From assembly GCA_009838515.1 (NCBI GenBank), contig VXRL01000004.1, positions 72,863-136,862 of the forward strand: a stretch of DNA of 64,000 bases, written 5' to 3'. The stretch comes from Terriglobia bacterium. GTDB lineage: Bacteria; Acidobacteriota; Terriglobia; Bryobacterales; UBA6623. Shown here piece after piece: positions 27,026 through 35,539 of the stretch; position 1 is the stretch's first letter, and the number at the start of each line of letters is the position of its first letter. Both the position numbers and the translations under genes were made by a program. Under the pieces are notes generated by a model that ran no database searches, was not told the DNA's origin, and worked only from the letters and a program-made list of their open reading frames with translations.

Positions 27026-28132
27026 ATGCGGCGACGTACGTTCATCGCGGCGGCGAGCGGGCTCGTTGGCTGCTCCAGTGCGCGCCGGGAGTCTTCGGTA
27101 CCGACGTACTTGGAGGAGTGGCAGGCCCTTTACGCGGGTAGCCCGAGGAGCGCCGCTTCGGAGTGGTTTCGATCTTGCGACCTCGGCCTGAGTCTCGAGT
27201 ACGGCGTGTTCACCCAGCTGGGCCGGGGGCCGTCGGTGCAGTTCGACGAGCGAATCCCTATCGCGCAGTACACGCAACTCCGATCCACGTTCGATCCCAG
27301 CGGCTTTGACGCCGAGCGGTTGGCAGACTTGGCGGTCACGTGCGGCATGGGCTACATCGGGATCACGGCCCGCAGCGCGGACGGCTTCTGCCTGTTCCGG
27401 ACGGTCCAGACCGATTTCAACTGCATGGAGGCCAGCGGACGCGACCTCTTGAGCGAGCTGTGCGAGGCTTGCCGGAAGCGGGAGCTTGGCCTCGTCATCT
27501 CGTTTTCCTACGCGGCGGACTGGAGGCATCCGTACTTCTATCCGGCCGAGACCGCGCAGACGGCTTGGACGGGCGCGCGGCCTGGCTACGCGTCAACTCC
27601 GGCGGAGTACCGCTTCGAGAAAGACGAGGATTTCCTGCTGTACATTCGCCACGCCCACAACCAGCTGCAGGAAATCGCCTATCGCTACGTCCCGCTCGCC
27701 GGAATCCGCTTGGAACCCCAGGAGGGCTACTTGGCCCGCCCGGATCTGTTCCCTGTCGATCAGACCTACTCCATCCTCAGGGAGGCACAGCCCGGACTCC
27801 TCATCGCTTTCGGCTCGGGTGTGAACGGGGGCGAGGACTTTGCCGCGGTGCCGGGGCTTGGGCTGCCGAACCCCGAGACGGAACTGGCCGCGCAAGCTTG
27901 GGCGCGCAACCGGGACAAGCCGCTCGAACTGACCTGGCGGCTTGCCAGTGACGGGGCGTCCGGCGTCCGCCCCCTGCTGGCCGGCCAGCGCGTGGCCGCC
28001 CAGCTAGGCGCCCGGCTGCTGATTCGCATGCCGCTTCGAGCGGACGGGTCCCCGAGCCGAGCGGCGGAAGGAGCCCTGCTGGAATTCTCGAAGCAGCGCG
28101 CTGCTCCGCCCGACCTTGGCGTGGCGGTCTAG
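27026..28132 (+). CDS. Alpha-L-fucosidase-like (GH29-related) protein, catalytic residues altered
   Basis: A 368-aa exported protein whose leader (RRRTFIAAASGLVGCSS) reads as Tat-like and lipoprotein-like. The N-terminal half resembles GH29 fucosidases: WFRSCDLGLSLEYGVFTQLG corresponds to the FGIFIHWG region, and YIGITARSADGFCLFRTVQTDFN to the YxVLTAKHHDGFCLW...TDFN region. The family HHDGF is SADGF here, and where the WxDG nucleophile is expected the sequence reads IRLEPQEGY, so the usual catalytic Asp may be absent. It may be an inactive or repurposed glycosidase. The stop overlaps the convergent aldolase gene by 4 nt. Confidence 0.6.
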   Translation: MRRRTFIAAASGLVGCSSARRESSVPTYLEEWQALYAGSPRSAASEWFRSCDLGLSLEYGVFTQLGRGPSVQFDERIPIAQYTQLRSTFDPSGFDAERLADLAVTCGMGYIGITARSADGFCLFRTVQTDFNCMEASGRDLLSELCEACRKRELGLVISFSYAADWRHPYFYPAETAQTAWTGARPGYASTPAEYRFEKDEDFLLYIRHAHNQLQEIAYRYVPLAGIRLEPQEGYLARPDLFPVDQTYSILREAQPGLLIAFGSGVNGGEDFAAVPGLGLPNPETELAAQAWARNRDKPLELTWRLASDGASGVRPLLAGQRVAAQLGARLLIRMPLRADGSPSRAAEGALLEFSKQRAAPPDLGVAV

Positions 28133-29157
28133 GCGACGAGAGCGTCCGGGCTCTCCGCACCGTAGAAGGAATACCAGGGAGCGGCTGCTTCCAGGCGGTC
28201 GTTGATGTGGCCGATGTTCTCGACGCCTTGCGTGCCCAGCCAGTCGTCCAGCGCAGCGACTCCCTGTTGGCAGTAGATCGGGATCGCTTCTTGCCAAGTA
28301 GCCCGGCCGCATAGCACGCCGGAGAAATTGGTGCCCGATTCGGCGGCCCATTCGAGCGACTCGGTGAAGACCTCGTTGGTCACGCCCGCACTGAGGTAGA
28401 TGAACGGGCGCGAGGCCGCTTCTGCAGCGGCGCGGAAGTGTTCCATCACCTCGGACTTCGAGTAGGCGCTCGGACCGCTGCAGGCCCGCGAGCCCGCTGC
28501 GAACTTCATATTGACGGGGATTTCGACCTTGAGCACGTCGACGCCGTACTTGTCCTTGGAGAATTCGCGCATGCTCTCGCCGACCACTTCCGGCTTGCGC
28601 CGGGCGAACTCGAAACCCTTCTCGTCGCCCCCCGCCGGGTCATACCCTACGAACTCGAGGAAGAACGGGATGTCGTTCGCGGCACACTCGTCGCCGATAC
28701 GCTCGATGAACGCATGCTTGACGTCGTTGATCCGGGCATCTTCGAACGGCGTGTAGTACAGCAGGATCTTGACGGCGTTGGCGCCAAGCCTGCTGATGCG
28801 CCGCACGGACAGGTCGTTCACCAGCGTGGCCAGCCGTCCCGGCTGGGTGTTGTCGTAGCCGCTCTCTTCGTACGACAGCAGCAGGCCGGCGTTCGAGGCT
28901 CGCGCCTTCGCGCCCGGCATGCCCCAGATGGGATCGAGCAAAATGGCGCTGGCGTGCGGAGTCAGCGCCCGCGACACGCTGAGCTTGAACTCGCTCATCA
29001 TCTCGTCGGTGACGTCGCCGGGCTCGATGCCCTTGCCTTTGGCAATCGCCTTCTTCAGCGATCCGCGCTGGTCCATCGCGGCGGCGCCGATGATTCCTCG
29101 CTCGGTGGCCAAAGCCTGGAGGTGCGCGCGTTTCGCGGCGCTGAGTTTGATGCTCAT
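28129..29157 (-). CDS. LacD-type tagatose-1,6-bisphosphate aldolase-like protein
   Basis: A 342-aa cytoplasmic class I aldolase of the LacD/DhnA-related family. The N-terminus GIIGAAAMDQRGSLKKAI is diagnostic. ILLDPIWG, ANAVKILLYYTPFE with the candidate Schiff-base lysine (VKILLYY), IPFFLEFVGYD and IYLSAGVTNEVF follow in the expected order. LacD cleaves tagatose 1,6-bisphosphate into glyceraldehyde 3-phosphate and dihydroxyacetone phosphate. No other tagatose-pathway gene is in the window, so the real substrate may be another ketose bisphosphate. ATG 29157 is supported by an AAGAAACGAGAAGA-type purine-rich stretch just upstream. The gene follows ribF by 15 nt. Confidence 0.85.
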   Translation of the reverse strand: MSIKLSAAKRAHLQALATERGIIGAAAMDQRGSLKKAIAKGKGIEPGDVTDEMMSEFKLSVSRALTPHASAILLDPIWGMPGAKARASNAGLLLSYEESGYDNTQPGRLATLVNDLSVRRISRLGANAVKILLYYTPFEDARINDVKHAFIERIGDECAANDIPFFLEFVGYDPAGGDEKGFEFARRKPEVVGESMREFSKDKYGVDVLKVEIPVNMKFAAGSRACSGPSAYSKSEVMEHFRAAAEAASRPFIYLSAGVTNEVFTESLEWAAESGTNFSGVLCGRATWQEAIPIYCQQGVAALDDWLGTQGVENIGHINDRLEAAAPWYSFYGAESPDALVA

Positions 29158-29172
29158 GGGTCTTCTCGTTTC

Positions 29173-30168
29173 TTAGGAGCGCGTGTGCTCCGCGTCTGTG
29201 CCGGAGTTCGCCGGACTTCTGCCTGGCAGTGACCGCAGCCTGCGAAAGAAGCGTCGGGCCGCCTCGATATCAATGCCGATCTGATCCCGCAGCGACTCGG
29301 CGGACGGGAACGGGCGCTCGTCCCGCAGCTTCCGGACGAAACCCAATTCTAGCGCGGTCGGGGCGGCCGCTCCCAGATCGTCCAAGACGTACGTCTCGAT
29401 CGTGCGGTCGCGTCCCGCAAAGGTGGGCCGCATGCCGACATTGGTGATCGAGTCGCGCCAGCGTCCCTCGCCCGCGATCCGCGTCAGCGTCACGTAGACA
29501 CCGTCGGCAGGCAGGACCTCGCTGTCCGGAACGAGGTTGAGCGTGGGCACCGTCTGCTTGGATCCAATGCCGGCTCCCTTCCTGATCGTGCCGTTTAGGC
29601 AGAAAACCCGTCCCAGCAAGCGCCGGGCCCGGCCCATCTCTCCGCAGCCGACCAGTTCGCGCACGCGGGTGCTGCTGACCGGCACCCCGCCGACCGTTAC
29701 GATGCCGGCATCGCCCACTGTGAAGCCAAATTCCGATCCCAGCACCCGCAGCGTGTTCGTGGTGCCGGACTGCCCTTGGCCGAACCGAAAGTTGGCACCT
29801 ACCGTCACGCGGGCTGCCCGCAGGCTTCGAACGAGGACCCTCTCGACGAAGCCTCGCGGCGACAGGCTGGCGATTTCCGGGGTGAAGCGCATCACCACGA
29901 CCTTGTCGATGCCCTGTTCCTGAATCAGCGCGGCTCTTTGCTGGATGCTGGTCAGGCTCTTCGGGGCCTTCGCCGGGGCCACGACTGCCAGCGGGTGGGG
30001 GTCGAATGTCAGCGCCACGGAAGTCAGCCCGTCATCGCGGGCCAGTTCCGCCACCGTGCGCAAGATCTTGCGGTGCCCCCGATGTACGCCGTCGAAGTTC
30101 CCGATCGTTACCGATGACGGGCCGAAGCTGTCGCCTAGGTCGTCAAGACCTTCCCACCGGCCGTCCAC
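29173..30168 (-). CDS. ribF: Bifunctional riboflavin kinase/FAD synthetase
   Basis: A 331-aa RibF. The N-terminal FAD synthetase (nucleotidyltransferase) domain shows SVTIGNFDGVHRGHRKIL with the GNFDGxHxGH motif, FDPHP, and VGANFRFGQGQSG. The C-terminal riboflavin kinase domain shows PTLNLVPDSEVLPADGVYVT and ETYVLDD, and ends LRDERPFPSAESLRDQIGIDIEAAR. It makes FMN and then FAD from riboflavin in the cytoplasm. The start is GTG 30168, only 3 nt after the stop of the MBL-fold gene upstream, so the two are co-transcribed. Length and motif order are normal and the gene should be functional. Confidence 0.93.
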   Translation of the reverse strand: MDGRWEGLDDLGDSFGPSSVTIGNFDGVHRGHRKILRTVAELARDDGLTSVALTFDPHPLAVVAPAKAPKSLTSIQQRAALIQEQGIDKVVVMRFTPEIASLSPRGFVERVLVRSLRAARVTVGANFRFGQGQSGTTNTLRVLGSEFGFTVGDAGIVTVGGVPVSSTRVRELVGCGEMGRARRLLGRVFCLNGTIRKGAGIGSKQTVPTLNLVPDSEVLPADGVYVTLTRIAGEGRWRDSITNVGMRPTFAGRDRTIETYVLDDLGAAAPTALELGFVRKLRDERPFPSAESLRDQIGIDIEAARRFFRRLRSLPGRSPANSGTDAEHTRS

Positions 30169-30171
30169 GCG

Positions 30172-31011
30172 CTAGCCCTCGACCTCGATGCGGAGCCCGT
30201 CATAGGCAAGCGAGACACCGCTGGGGAGCTGGCGAATGGTCTCCTTGTGCGAGAGTTCATGGCACACGTGGGTGAAGAACGCCCGATTGGGCCGCAGCAT
30301 CTCCACTAGCTCGAGCGCCTCCTCGACTGTCGAGTGCATGGGATGCGGAAGGTGGCGCAAGGCACCTAGAAAGAGCACGTCGAGATCCCTGAGGTGTGCC
30401 ACAGACTCGGGCGGGAATCCAGTCTGGTCGGTGACATAGGCAGCGCGCCCAAAGCGATAGCCGAGGATCTTCTTGGGTCCGTGATCCACCTGCACCGGCT
30501 GGAATTCCATTCCGAACAGGTTGATCGGGTCGGTGCTGACCGGCTTGGCGTCCAGCCGCGGCACGCCGCCGGGGTGGTTGCCCTCGCCCGCGAACGCGTA
30601 GGGAAATACGCGGCGCAGGGATCGCAGCGTGCCGGGAGAAGCGTATACCGGAATGCGATCCGGCCGGCCGTAATTGAATGGCCGGATGTCGTCCAGTCCC
30701 ATGATGTGATCTGCGTGATCGTGGGTGTAGATCACCGCGTCGACGCGCTTGAATTTGGCGCGCAGCGCTTGCTGCCGAAAGTCGGGCGATGTGTCGATGA
30801 CCACGGTCCGCTGAATGTCTTCGTCGTAGAACCGAACCGCGACAGAGGGGCGGAGGCGCCGGTCCCGGGGATCGTCCGACGTGCAGACCTTGCAGTGGCA
30901 GCCGATCGTGGGCACTCCCACGCTCGTCCCCGAGCCGAGCACTTCGATATCGCAACCCGCGAATTCGGGCTCGGGGGTGACCGGCGGGTGCCTGCGTCGG
31001 GTCGGCCGCAT
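30172..31011 (-). CDS. MBL-fold metal hydrolase (PhnP-like phosphodiesterase family)
   Basis: A 279-aa metallo-beta-lactamase-fold enzyme. The N-terminal strand ending LGSGTSVGVPTIGCHCKVC is typical of the PhnP/YycJ-like group, whose cysteines bind structural zinc. The catalytic metal site is YTHDHADHIMGLDDIRPFN (HxHxDH), followed by a second-site aspartate in YVTDQTGFPPES and C-terminal histidines (MHSTVEEA, FTHVCHELSH). PhnP hydrolyses 5-phosphoribosyl 1,2-cyclic phosphate in the C-P lyase pathway, but no phn genes are here, so another cyclic phosphodiester is possible. It sits 3 nt before ribF and heads the ribF/lacD-type run. Confidence 0.88.
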   Translation of the reverse strand: MRPTRRRHPPVTPEPEFAGCDIEVLGSGTSVGVPTIGCHCKVCTSDDPRDRRLRPSVAVRFYDEDIQRTVVIDTSPDFRQQALRAKFKRVDAVIYTHDHADHIMGLDDIRPFNYGRPDRIPVYASPGTLRSLRRVFPYAFAGEGNHPGGVPRLDAKPVSTDPINLFGMEFQPVQVDHGPKKILGYRFGRAAYVTDQTGFPPESVAHLRDLDVLFLGALRHLPHPMHSTVEEALELVEMLRPNRAFFTHVCHELSHKETIRQLPSGVSLAYDGLRIEVEG

Positions 31012-31196
31012 TGCGATTCCAATCTTAGCGAGGCGGCTTCTCGTCCCGCTCTCGCACGAGACTTCGCAGGATCGCGCGCAAGCCGGCCTGGGCGTGCCGC
31101 CCCTCTCTAGCTCCTTGTGCGTAGCGCGAACTCCGCCCAGGTGCCCCGAGGGGCCGATTGGGCGAAGCGTACCCCAAGCTATGCTGGTGAGAGCGC

Positions 31197-31796
31197 ATGT
31201 ACCTCAAGATCCTCAGTCACCCGATCTTCATGAACCTGAACTTTCACATGCCGATGGTGGTGGACCTGTCCCACCCACTGATCATGCTGGAGGGCGAGAA
31301 CGGCTCGGGCAAGTCCACTCTCCTGCATTCGATCTACTACGCCTTGCAGGGAGAGGAAGTGGAGAACTACGCCTACAGCCTGGACAGGGGCGCTACGGAA
31401 ATTCCAAAGGTCCTGCTGTTCGATGCCGAGCAGCACAACCCGCGCAATACGCCGTCGCTGTACGAGGACCAGCCTGCAATGAAGGAGTTCCTGCTTACCG
31501 CCAGCCACGGCCAGGTCATGCTCTCATTGTTCAAAGAGCTGTTCCCGCAGCTGCCCGACGGCTCGGTGCTGCTGCTGGACGAGCCCGAAATGGCGCTATC
31601 GCAGTCGAACCAGCTGCGCATCCTGAAGATGCTCAAGGAACTTGTGGACACGAAGAACTTTCGCATTGTCGCGGCGACGCACTCGGCGCACCTGCTGAAC
31701 TCGCCCGAAACCTACATCATCAACCTGGACCGGCACGTCAACCGCAACGTCACTACGGGTCCGCTTGGCATGGAGGGCGCGTCCACCATCCACTGA
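31197..31796 (+). CDS. Small AAA_21-type/ABC-like ATPase
   Basis: A compact 199-aa ATPase. Walker A is EGENGSGKST near residue 32-41, the Walker B region is SVLLLDEPEMALS, and the H-loop histidine is in IVAATHSAHLL, so a complete ABC/AAA_21 nucleotide-binding unit is present. It has no membrane segment and no TOPRIM nuclease domain, unlike OLD family proteins. The N-terminus (MYLKILSHPIFMNLNFHMPM) has the beta-hairpin usual before the P-loop in this group. The gene is alone on the plus strand between two minus-strand operons, so no partner can be named. Confidence 0.8.
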   Translation: MYLKILSHPIFMNLNFHMPMVVDLSHPLIMLEGENGSGKSTLLHSIYYALQGEEVENYAYSLDRGATEIPKVLLFDAEQHNPRNTPSLYEDQPAMKEFLLTASHGQVMLSLFKELFPQLPDGSVLLLDEPEMALSQSNQLRILKMLKELVDTKNFRIVAATHSAHLLNSPETYIINLDRHVNRNVTTGPLGMEGASTIH

Positions 31797-31818
31797 GGCG
31801 TCCGGGCAACAGACAGCC

Positions 31819-33297
31819 TTAGTGGCTCATGGCCAGGGCCAGTTGCACGAGGGTCGGGACTCCGGCGCCGCTCGGTCCGACGGGCGCGTGCGGCAGCTTT
31901 TTCTCGTACCACGCCGTGCCCGCGATGTCGAGGTGGGCCCATGGCGTGTCGCCGACGAAATTCTCGAGAAAGGCGGCAGCCGTGCAGGCTCCTCCCCAGC
32001 GCGGTCCAATATTGGCCATGTCGGCGATCGGGCTCTCCAGCAGCTTGGTGTATTCTTCGCCGAGCGGCATCGGCCACATTCGCTCGCCGGCCTTGCCGGC
32101 CGCCGAGAGGAGTTGCTCGCGCCAGGCGTCGTCGTTGCTGAACACGCCCGTGTGGTCAGTGCCCAGGGCGACGACAATGGCCCCCGTCAGTGTGGCGGCA
32201 TCGACCAAGTGCGTGCAGCCCTGCTCCTTGGCGTACGTCAACGCGTCTGCTAGGATCAGGCGGCCCTCCGCATCCGTGTTGAGCACTTCGACGGTCTTGC
32301 CGCTGCGCGAGGTCACGACATCTCCGGGTCTCTGGGCGGCCCCGCCGGGCATGTTCTCTACGGACGGGATCACAGCGGTGACGGGCAGCTTGGGGCGAAT
32401 CGAAGACAAGGCCAGCATCGTGCCGATCATGGCCGCGCCGCCGGCCATGTCATGTTTCATCAGGTGCATGTCGGCCGCGGGCTTGAGCGAGATTCCGCCG
32501 GTGTCGAACGTGACCGCCTTGCCGACCAGCCCGAGGTGCGCCTTGGCGTCGGAACCGCTCCCGTCCGGCCTGTAGCGCAGCACGATCAGCACGGGCGGCT
32601 CGACGCTGGCGCGGGCGACTCCGAGCAGGGCGCCCATGCGGAGTTCTTCGATCTGGGATTTGTCCAGAACCTCGCACTCCAAGCCGGCCTTCCCGGCCAA
32701 TGCCTTGGTGCGGGCTGCCAATTCCCGCGGCGGCAGCAGGTTGCCCGGTTCGTTGACTAGCTCGCGCGCGCGAAGCTGGCCTCGAGCCACGGCAGTTGCG
32801 CGGTCCAGCGCCGCTTGCGCATCGCCGGGGCAGGCGATGACGACGCGCTCCAGCGAGGAAGCCTGCTTGTCCTCGGTCTTGTGAACATCCGGCTCGTAGT
32901 CGGCTGCCGCGATGCCCTCAACGATGGCCATCAGCGCGTCGTCGCGGGCCATCCCGTCCGGCAGCGCGGTGGCGAGGCTGCGCACGCCGGCCGTGCGCAA
33001 GCGCCGCCAGCCCGCGCTGGCCGCTTCGCGCAAGCGCACGGTGCTGGCGTTGGCATGGGTGCCGCAGCCGACCAGCAGCAGGCGTCCGGCACGCATGCCC
33101 GCAGGGCGGTGCACGAGCGCTGTAGATTGCTGCTTCGCCCGGAATTCGCCGCTTTCCGCGAGCTCGCGGGCCAAGCCCGCAGTGAGGTCGTTCCAGTCGG
33201 TGGCAGCGGTGCAGTCGGCGCCTCCGTCATAGACGAATCCAAGCACGGCATCCGCCTCAATCTGTTGCAAGGCCGTGTCGGTCAGGGTGAATTGCAT
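31819..33297 (-). CDS. pepA: Leucyl aminopeptidase (M17)
   Basis: A 492-aa M17 aminopeptidase. The dinuclear zinc site is clear: VGKAVTFDTGGISLKPAADMHLMKHDMAGGAAMIG carries the active-site Lys and metal Asp residues, and NTDAEGRLILADAL is the family signature with the catalytic Arg. The N-terminal regulatory domain is also present. The enzyme removes N-terminal residues, leucine preferred, from peptides in the cytoplasm. ATG 33297 (MQFTLTD) is chosen over 33315 because it matches the family N-terminus. It lies about 50 nt after the O-antigen ligase gene. Length is normal. Confidence 0.92.
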   Translation of the reverse strand: MQFTLTDTALQQIEADAVLGFVYDGGADCTAATDWNDLTAGLARELAESGEFRAKQQSTALVHRPAGMRAGRLLLVGCGTHANASTVRLREAASAGWRRLRTAGVRSLATALPDGMARDDALMAIVEGIAAADYEPDVHKTEDKQASSLERVVIACPGDAQAALDRATAVARGQLRARELVNEPGNLLPPRELAARTKALAGKAGLECEVLDKSQIEELRMGALLGVARASVEPPVLIVLRYRPDGSGSDAKAHLGLVGKAVTFDTGGISLKPAADMHLMKHDMAGGAAMIGTMLALSSIRPKLPVTAVIPSVENMPGGAAQRPGDVVTSRSGKTVEVLNTDAEGRLILADALTYAKEQGCTHLVDAATLTGAIVVALGTDHTGVFSNDDAWREQLLSAAGKAGERMWPMPLGEEYTKLLESPIADMANIGPRWGGACTAAAFLENFVGDTPWAHLDIAGTAWYEKKLPHAPVGPSGAGVPTLVQLALAMSH

Positions 33298-33346
33298 GGG
33301 TCTTTCGTCAATCATGGCATAGGCGAGAAGCGATCCCGGCGAGGGG

Positions 33347-34552
33347 TCACTCCGCGCTCGAGCCAGTGGGTGTCTCGGCCAGGCCGCGGTAGGCTATGGC
33401 CGCTAGCGCAAGGAACGCCGCGAGCACCTCGCTGTCTCCCAGGGTCACGTCGAAACAGCTCAGGACAGCGATGACGAGCGTCCCGGCCGTGCCAGCCTGC
33501 AGCAGGAAGCGGCGGTCGTCTTGTGCTTTCGGCAGTCTCTTCAGGCCGCGCCGCATGTCGAACAGAACCTGCCCGAACAGCCACAGGACTATCAGCGCGG
33601 CCGGAACGCCGCGCTCGGCCGCGTAGTGGATGTAAAGGTTGTGCAAGTGCCCGTAGAATCCGGGAGGGAGCTCTTCGACGTCTTCCGGTTGGAATTCCGC
33701 GAACCGCGGCCCCACGCGTTCCGGCCCGACTCCCAGCAAGGGGCGGGCCGCGACCATATTCAGTCCGGTGCGCCACATCACGATGCGCGATTGATTTGCC
33801 TCGGGACGGATGGACCGGACGCGTTCCTGCAGGCCGGAGGGACCGAAGACATACAGTGCAACGATGGCGACCGGCACGAGCGCGAGCGCTTTCGGCTTGG
33901 CGCTGGCCATCAGGTAGAGCCCGCCGACCAGCAGCGCCAGCCACGCGCTGCGCGTGAAACTGAGCACGAGCGCGACTGCCATCACGACGCCGCACGCGAA
34001 CCAGATTCCGGCTCCCGGGCGCCGGCGCCCGTACAGCAGGTAGCACGCCAGCGTCAGCGCGCCCAGCGTCGCGGCTTGGCTGAAGGTCATCCAGTGGCTG
34101 TAGAAGCCTCGGATGCGGTCCGCGATCAGGAGGCCGTGGAAATCCCCTCCCCTCCCCAGCTCTTGGGCGGCCGAGGCGCCGAATTCGGCGATGGCCAGCC
34201 CGCAGGCGGCGACCAGCACGACGAACCAAGCCTCTGTCGCCCTCCTGCACATGTCGGCTGTGCGCAGCGCCGTGTACGCCAGGGGCAGAATTGCGAACAC
34301 GTAGAGCTTCTTGACCTGGGGCAGGGCCGCCGCCGGTTCATCCGAGGCCGCGGCGGACACGAGGGTCCAAACCAGCAGCGCAATGAGCGGCCAGGCGACG
34401 CGCGGCAGCCGCACTGCCCGCGGCCGCAGCAGCAACAGTCCCAGCCCGGCGCCCAGAATGCTATGGGCCGCGGCGATCGATGCGAAGTTTGCAGCAGTGG
34501 CGCCGAGGGCGGACCAAGCCGTCCACTCCCGCCACTTGCGCTCGTCCAGCAT
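33347..34552 (-). CDS. O-antigen ligase/Wzy-like membrane protein
   Basis: A 401-aa polytopic membrane protein with about ten hydrophobic segments and the O-antigen ligase domain (Wzy_C). The signature periplasmic loop contains SQSRIVMWRTGLNMVAARPLLGVGPERVGPRF and GHLHNLYIHYAAERGVPAALIVLWLFG, and FTRSAWLALLVGG is the conserved SRSxWL-type segment before it. Such proteins join O-antigen to lipid A core or polymerise polysaccharides at the periplasmic face. ATG 34552 is preferred over GTG 34555. Its neighbours are not glycan-synthesis genes, so the role in the envelope is inferred from the family alone. Confidence 0.82.
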   Translation of the reverse strand: MLDERKWREWTAWSALGATAANFASIAAAHSILGAGLGLLLLRPRAVRLPRVAWPLIALLVWTLVSAAASDEPAAALPQVKKLYVFAILPLAYTALRTADMCRRATEAWFVVLVAACGLAIAEFGASAAQELGRGGDFHGLLIADRIRGFYSHWMTFSQAATLGALTLACYLLYGRRRPGAGIWFACGVVMAVALVLSFTRSAWLALLVGGLYLMASAKPKALALVPVAIVALYVFGPSGLQERVRSIRPEANQSRIVMWRTGLNMVAARPLLGVGPERVGPRFAEFQPEDVEELPPGFYGHLHNLYIHYAAERGVPAALIVLWLFGQVLFDMRRGLKRLPKAQDDRRFLLQAGTAGTLVIAVLSCFDVTLGDSEVLAAFLALAAIAYRGLAETPTGSSAE

Positions 34553-34588
34553 CACGGCCTCACGAATCCCGCTGCGAGCCGCAAGCGC

Positions 34589-35539
34589 CTATTGCAGCGC
34601 TTGCCAGGCCGCTTCGTAAGCCGCCAGATCGGGCCACGCTCCGTTGAGAGTCTCGAGGAATGCCTTGATGTCGGAATGATCCTGCTTGCTCAGACCGAGC
34701 GGGTCGAGTTCGGTCTCGCCCAGGGCGTCCGTCTTGGGCTCGTTGTAGAACGCGAGCACGTCGTCCAGCGTCTCGAATCGGCCGTCGTGCATGAACGGCT
34801 CGCGACCCTTCCAGTTGCGCAGCGCCGGGGTCTTGAACGCGCCGAAATCGTAGTCGTCGTTGCTGATCTTCCAGCGACCGGGGTCGTCCGCCGTGCCCGT
34901 GCCGATATTGTGGAACGCGCCGTCCGTGAAGTTCGGGCCGAAATGGCAGGTGGCGCACTGGCCCCGCGTGAAGAAGATCATGCGCCCCCGTTCCTGCGCT
35001 TCGTCGAAGACCGAGCGATCTCCCGCGAGCCACTTGTCGAACAGTGTCGGACCGGTGGCGAGTCCGCGCTCGAACGCGGCAATCGCCTGCGCGATCGCGT
35101 CCATCGTGATCTCGTTGATCCCAGCCTGCCGGAACGACTCGACATAGGCCGCTTCCTCGCGCACGCGCCGGGCAGCTTCGTCGTGAGCGAGGTCCATTTC
35201 GATCGGGTTCTCGATGGGACCCTTGGCTTGTTCTTCCAACGACCCGGCCCGGCCGTCCCAGAAGAAGAACTCGGCATCGGCCAGATTGACCACGGTCGGA
35301 GCGTTGCGCGGCAGGGTGTCGCCGTAGGCGCCTTCGCCCAGAGCGACCCCGGATTCGAAACCTTTCTCGGGAATGTGGCAACTCGAGCAGGAAGTGTTGC
35401 GGGGCTTCGACAGCAGCGGGTCGAAGAAGAGCTTCCAGCCGATCGCCTCCAGAGGGCTGACCTCGCGACCGGCGGATTGCGCCGGCAGCGCGAAGGCGGC
35501 CAAGACCAAGGTCGCCAGCGCCCGGCGGCGACTAGTCAT
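34589..35539 (-). CDS. Di-haem cytochrome c peroxidase/MauG-family protein
   Basis: A 316-aa periplasmic di-haem protein. A Sec leader (LATLVLAAFALPAQSAG) precedes two haem-binding motifs, CSSCH and CATCH, with the MauG/CcpA order and spacing. Other family segments are LPRNAPTVVNLADAEFFFWDGRAGSLEEQA, FKTPALRNWKGREPFMHDGRFETLDDVLAFY and the C-terminal LETLNG. These enzymes reduce hydrogen peroxide or carry out long-range oxidation of a partner protein. ATG 35539 overlaps the stop of the propeller gene by 8 nt, so both are on one transcript with the binding-protein gene upstream (37269-34589). Confidence 0.9.
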   Translation of the reverse strand: MTSRRRALATLVLAAFALPAQSAGREVSPLEAIGWKLFFDPLLSKPRNTSCSSCHIPEKGFESGVALGEGAYGDTLPRNAPTVVNLADAEFFFWDGRAGSLEEQAKGPIENPIEMDLAHDEAARRVREEAAYVESFRQAGINEITMDAIAQAIAAFERGLATGPTLFDKWLAGDRSVFDEAQERGRMIFFTRGQCATCHFGPNFTDGAFHNIGTGTADDPGRWKISNDDYDFGAFKTPALRNWKGREPFMHDGRFETLDDVLAFYNEPKTDALGETELDPLGLSKQDHSDIKAFLETLNGAWPDLAAYEAAWQALQ

